DNA from: Thiopontia sp964344435
GTDB lineage: Bacteria > Pseudomonadota > Gammaproteobacteria > GCF-002020875
Direction: 5' to 3'
DNA length: 8,407 nucleotides
Assembly (NCBI GenBank): GCA_964344435.1
Contig: CAYFNH010000099.1
Coordinates: 1-8,407, forward strand
The translations under genes and the position numbers were made by a program. The first letter of the stretch is position 1, and the number at the start of each line of letters is the position of its first letter. The notes beneath the pieces were generated by a model, which saw only the letters and a program-made list of their open reading frames with translations, did not search any database and was not told the DNA's origin. Below, piece after piece: positions 6,503 through 8,407 of the stretch.

Positions 6503-7162
6503 ATGCGTGGTGGTGTCGAGCGAAACAGGCTGCAGATAACCGAGATCTTTCTCTCTCTGCAGGGGGAGAGCCGCAGTGTGGGGTGGCCGACTACCTTTAT
6601 CCGTCTCACGGGCTGTCCGCTGCGCTGTAGCTATTGTGATACTGAGTATGCCTTTCAGGGCGGAGAGCAGCGTACGCTGGCGTCGATCCTGCAACAGGTT
6701 GAGCAGTTGGGGGCGCAGCATGTCTGTGTTACGGGAGGCGAGCCGCTGGTGCAGCGAGCTGTCCTGTCGTTGATGTCCCAGCTGTGTGATACAGGCTACC
6801 GGGTTTCGTTGGAGACCGGTGGCATGGTGAGTATTGCGGAGGTTGACCCCAGGGTCTCCCGGGTGGTTGATCTCAAGACCCCAAGCTCTGGTGAGGTGGA
6901 GAAAAATTACTGGGAAAACTTGGAGATATTGCAGCCACAAGACCAGCTCAAGGTGGTTATCGGGAGTCGCGCCGACTACGAGTGGTTGTTGCCGATCATC
7001 AAAAGAGAGAGATTGGATCAGCGTTGTGAAGTGCTGCTCTCACCGGTATACGGGCAACAGGAACCACAGCAACTCGCGCAATGGATTTTGGAGGATGGGC
7101 TGAATGTCCGATTCCAGCTACAACTGCACAAGATCCTCTGGGGGGAGGCACAAGGTAGATGA
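6503..7162 (+). CDS. queE: QueE, 7-carboxy-7-deazaguanine synthase (radical SAM)
   Basis: QueE converts 6-carboxytetrahydropterin to 7-carboxy-7-deazaguanine, the ring-contraction step on the way to preQ0 and queuosine. The 4Fe-4S cluster is held by C38, C42 and C45 in GCPLRCSYCDT. SAM-binding elements are TGGEP (77-81) and ETGG (104-107), and DLKTPSSGE (123-131) lies at the active site. The start LQGESRSVGWPTTFIRL and the ending LQLHKILWG match E. coli QueE, as does the length of 219. GGAGG at 6487-6491 is 11 bases before the ATG. It follows cpoB by 17 bases and overlaps queC by ATGA, so it is probably in the same transcript. Confidence 0.96.
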   Translation: MRGGVERNRLQITEIFLSLQGESRSVGWPTTFIRLTGCPLRCSYCDTEYAFQGGEQRTLASILQQVEQLGAQHVCVTGGEPLVQRAVLSLMSQLCDTGYRVSLETGGMVSIAEVDPRVSRVVDLKTPSSGEVEKNYWENLEILQPQDQLKVVIGSRADYEWLLPIIKRERLDQRCEVLLSPVYGQQEPQQLAQWILEDGLNVRFQLQLHKILWGEAQGR

Positions 7163-7845
7163 GAGAGGAAGAGAAACCCAGGGCAGTGGTACTGGTCTCC
7201 GGTGGGCTCGATTCCGCGACCGTGCTCGCATCTGCAGTGGCAGATGGGTATGCCTGTCATGCGCTCAGCTTCGATTATGGGCAGCGTCATCAGGCTGAGT
7301 TGCAGGCAGCACAACGGGTGGCCGATATACTGGGTGTAATTACCCATAAAACCGTCAAAATCGACCTGCGTAGCGTGGGAGGGTCTGCGTTGACGGATCG
7401 TGATATTGGTGTGCCGGAAGAAATGGCTGATGGTATCCCCGTTACCTATGTTCCGGCAAGGAACCTGCTGTTCCTCTCCTACGCCCTGGGGTGGGCAGAG
7501 GTGTTGGGTGCACGCGACCTCTTTATCGGAGTCAATGCAGTAGATTACTCGGGCTACCCAGATTGTCGTCCACAATTCATCGAGTCATTTCAGCAAACCG
7601 CAAACCTGGCGACCAAGGCAGGAGTAGAGGGGGATCCGTTTACCATCCATACTCCACTGTTGAGTATGAGCAAAAGCGAGATTATCCGTGCCGGAGTTGA
7701 ACTGGGGGTGGATTACGGAATAACCGTTTCCTGTTATCAGGCTGACCAGCAGGGGCGTGCCTGTGGAAGCTGCGACTCCTGCCGTTTGCGTCGAGCAGGA
7801 TTTGAAGCCGCACAGCTAACCGATCCCACCCGATATTTCAGATGA
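7159..7845 (+). CDS. queC: QueC, 7-cyano-7-deazaguanine (preQ0) synthase
   Basis: QueC uses ATP and ammonia to turn 7-carboxy-7-deazaguanine, the QueE product, into preQ0 in the cytoplasm. The PP-loop SGGLDS at residues 14-19 binds the ATP phosphates, and SFDYGQRH (37-44) and PARN (99-102) are family motifs. A structural zinc site is formed by C192, C202, C205 and C208 near the C-terminus (SCYQ...ACGSCDSC). Length (228) is normal. The ATG overlaps the queE stop; GGGAGG at 7142-7147 and AAGG at 7152-7155 are upstream. No terminator separates it from the tRNA gene 43 bases downstream. No queD, queF or dpd DNA-modification genes are in the window, so the end use of preQ0 is inferred to be tRNA queuosine. 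Confidence 0.97.
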   Translation: MREEEKPRAVVLVSGGLDSATVLASAVADGYACHALSFDYGQRHQAELQAAQRVADILGVITHKTVKIDLRSVGGSALTDRDIGVPEEMADGIPVTYVPARNLLFLSYALGWAEVLGARDLFIGVNAVDYSGYPDCRPQFIESFQQTANLATKAGVEGDPFTIHTPLLSMSKSEIIRAGVELGVDYGITVSCYQADQQGRACGSCDSCRLRRAGFEAAQLTDPTRYFR

Positions 7846-7864
7846 TTTTTACCGTAATAGTGTG

Positions 7865-7876
7865 TATGATGCGCTC
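7865..7876 (+). promoter_or_regulatory. Possible tRNA-Lys promoter -10 element with GC-rich discriminator
   Basis: TATGAT at 7865-7870 is a good sigma-70 -10 box and is followed directly by GCGCTC, the GC-rich discriminator type found in stringently controlled tRNA and rRNA promoters. Transcription would start near 7877, about 12 bases before the mature tRNA. No clear -35 box lies 16-18 bases upstream (TGATTT at best), so the tRNA may also be read from the queEC transcript. Confidence 0.4.
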
Positions 7877-7888
7877 TCCAAAAATTTT

Positions 7889-7964
7889 GGGCCGTTAGCT
7901 CAGTTGGTAGAGCACCGGACTTTTAATCCGATGGTCGAGCGTTCGAATCGCTCACGGCCCACCA
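7889..7964 (+). tRNA. tRNA-Lys (anticodon UUU)
   Basis: A 76-base cloverleaf can be folded by eye. The acceptor stem GGGCCGT pairs with ACGGCCC, the D arm is GCTC/GAGC with loop AGTTGGTA, the anticodon loop CTTTTAA has TTT at 7922-7924, and the T arm GAGCG/CGCTC encloses TTCGAAT. CCA is encoded at 7962-7964. The sequence is very like E. coli tRNA-Lys. The first anticodon-stem pair (27-43) is C-A, a mismatch; the other four pairs are intact. Confidence 0.97.
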
Positions 7965-7972
7965 TATAAAAC

Positions 7973-8007
7973 AACGCCTTATCTTGATCTTAAGATAAGG
8001 CGTTTTT
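7973..8007 (+). terminator. Rho-independent terminator after tRNA-Lys, probably bidirectional
   Basis: A perfect 13-base stem (7973-7985 with 7992-8004) encloses a 6-base loop, and its 3' arm runs into a T-tract (8003-8007). It ends the tRNA transcript and anything reading through from queC. On the minus strand the same hairpin is followed by TGTTTTATAT, so it can also stop transcription of the facing RHH gene. Confidence 0.93.
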
Positions 8008-8044
8008 CATGAGGTAACTCATAGGTAATATCAGATTACAATTA

Positions 8045-8059
8045 CACCTGATTCAGGTG
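8045..8059. repeat. Perfect 7-base inverted repeat around one central base, over the RHH stop codon
   Basis: CACCTGA (8045-8051) and TCAGGTG (8053-8059) are exact inverted copies separated by a single T. The minus-strand stop codon of the RHH gene (8053-8055) lies inside. With one central base it fits a dimer-binding DNA site better than an RNA hairpin. No second copy was seen in the window. Function is unknown. Confidence 0.5.
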
Positions 8060-8241
8060 GCCTCCATGTTTTTCCTGATGCTCTCCTGTATTACTTCTGA
8101 TTCACTTACCTGGCTCTTCCGAACAGCTGAGGCCATGGCTTTAACAAGATCCGCAGGTAGCCAGATCGTGTACTGCTCAAGGGCATTTGCATTCCTCCAC
8201 CATGCTCTTGGGATAGGGGGGAGGGGTTGGCCCCTCCTCAA
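8053..8241 (-). CDS. Putative ribbon-helix-helix (CopG/Arc-like) DNA-binding protein, start possibly damaged
   Basis: Residues ~23-60 fit the ribbon-helix-helix pattern: a short strand QYTIWLP, helix A (ADLVKAMASAVRKS), a turn, and helix B starting SESEVIQESIRKNM. Such proteins are dimeric repressors, often the antitoxin of a toxin-antitoxin pair or a plasmid/phage regulator. The frame has no ATG; the only start is TTG at 8241, with AAGGG nine bases upstream. The resulting N-terminal 22 residues (Pro, Trp and Arg rich) do not look like this family. A strong GGAGG (8194-8198) and an ATG at 8186 lie just where an RHH gene should begin, but one frame off, which suggests a one-base deletion. No toxin gene is recognisable beside it. 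The RHH call is moderate; expression of the intact protein is uncertain. Confidence 0.5.
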   Translation of the reverse strand: MRRGQPLPPIPRAWWRNANALEQYTIWLPADLVKAMASAVRKSQVSESEVIQESIRKNMEAT

Positions 8242-8263
8242 TCGTAAGCGCCCTTAAATCGAC

Positions 8264-8407
8264 CTACTTCCCCTTTTTGGTTTTCCGCTGAATTTTTTCG
8301 ATTCTCTCCAGCGGCACATTCCAAGGCAGCAGTACCTCAATCTTCTCCAGGGTCTTTACGTGGATTCCACTTGATCAGGTAGTCGGTATGGGGCTCTCGG
8401 CTGAGTA
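8264..8407 (-). pseudogene. Frame-broken ORF remnants, origin unclear
   Basis: Two short minus-strand reading frames abut. One enters from the window edge and ends at 8337; it contains EPHTDYLIKWNPRK. The other is open from 8374 to the stop at 8264-8266 and reads VKTLEKIEVLLPWNVP then a Lys/Arg-rich end. Neither has a usable start. Joined across one frame change they read like one protein tail, so a frameshifted gene is likely. The first fragment is faintly reminiscent of DDE transposases, but this is a weak impression, not an identification. Confidence 0.25.

Noticed and set aside
6503..7845. queE-queC as part of a 7-deazaguanine DNA-modification (dpd) cluster
   Set aside because: No dpd-type genes are present, and queEC downstream of tol-pal-cpoB is a common housekeeping arrangement.
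7878..7890. CCAAAA-A-TTTTGG inverted repeat at the tRNA 5' end as an operator
   Set aside because: It is short, AT-rich, overlaps the mature tRNA start, and lies in a normal tRNA leader.
7159..7964. Functional link between queEC and the neighbouring tRNA-Lys
   Set aside because: Queuosine is placed in tRNAs with GUN anticodons (Asn, Asp, His, Tyr), not in UUU tRNA-Lys, so the adjacency is probably chance.
1..8407. CRISPR array or complete insertion sequence
   Set aside because: No regularly spaced repeats apart from the tolB blade motifs, and no paired terminal inverted repeats around a transposase gene.

Overview
This window is most likely chromosomal DNA of a gammaproteobacterium. The gene order ybgC-tolQ-tolR-tolA-tolB-pal-cpoB-queE-queC on one strand is a classic gammaproteobacterial arrangement, and every protein reads as a full-length or near full-length member of its family. 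The species cannot be named from the sequence. A free-living environmental lineage fits the blue-light sensor and phosphorelay genes.

Layout. Positions 1-922 hold the 3' end of a hybrid sensor kinase gene: the tail of an ATPase domain, a receiver domain and an HPt domain. Stops and a lost frame lie just ahead of it, so the kinase may be broken. Positions 955-1380 encode a small single-domain BLUF (FAD, blue-light) photoreceptor. After a 97-base gap, 1478-6485 is the complete Tol-Pal envelope cluster. TolQ/TolR/TolA form the proton-driven inner-membrane motor, TolB is the periplasmic propeller, Pal is the outer-membrane lipoprotein that grips peptidoglycan, YbgC is a cytoplasmic acyl-CoA thioesterase, and CpoB links the machine to cell-wall synthesis. 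The genes overlap or are closely spaced, consistent with one operon. QueE and QueC (6503-7845) follow with no terminator between; they make the 7-deazaguanine preQ0 used for queuosine in tRNA. A tRNA-Lys(UUU) gene with encoded CCA (7889-7964) and a strong, probably bidirectional hairpin terminator (7973-8007) close the block.

Positions 8008-8407 look like an accessory region read from the minus strand: a small ribbon-helix-helix DNA-binding protein whose start seems damaged, preceded by frame-broken remnants of another ORF. This fits decay next to a tRNA gene, a common insertion boundary, but no integrase or att repeat is visible.

I found no clearly new biological system. The points most worth checking are the receiver-HPt/BLUF pair beside tol-pal where ruvABC often sits, a CpoB that appears to lack a whole TPR unit, the broken kinase, and the damaged RHH locus.
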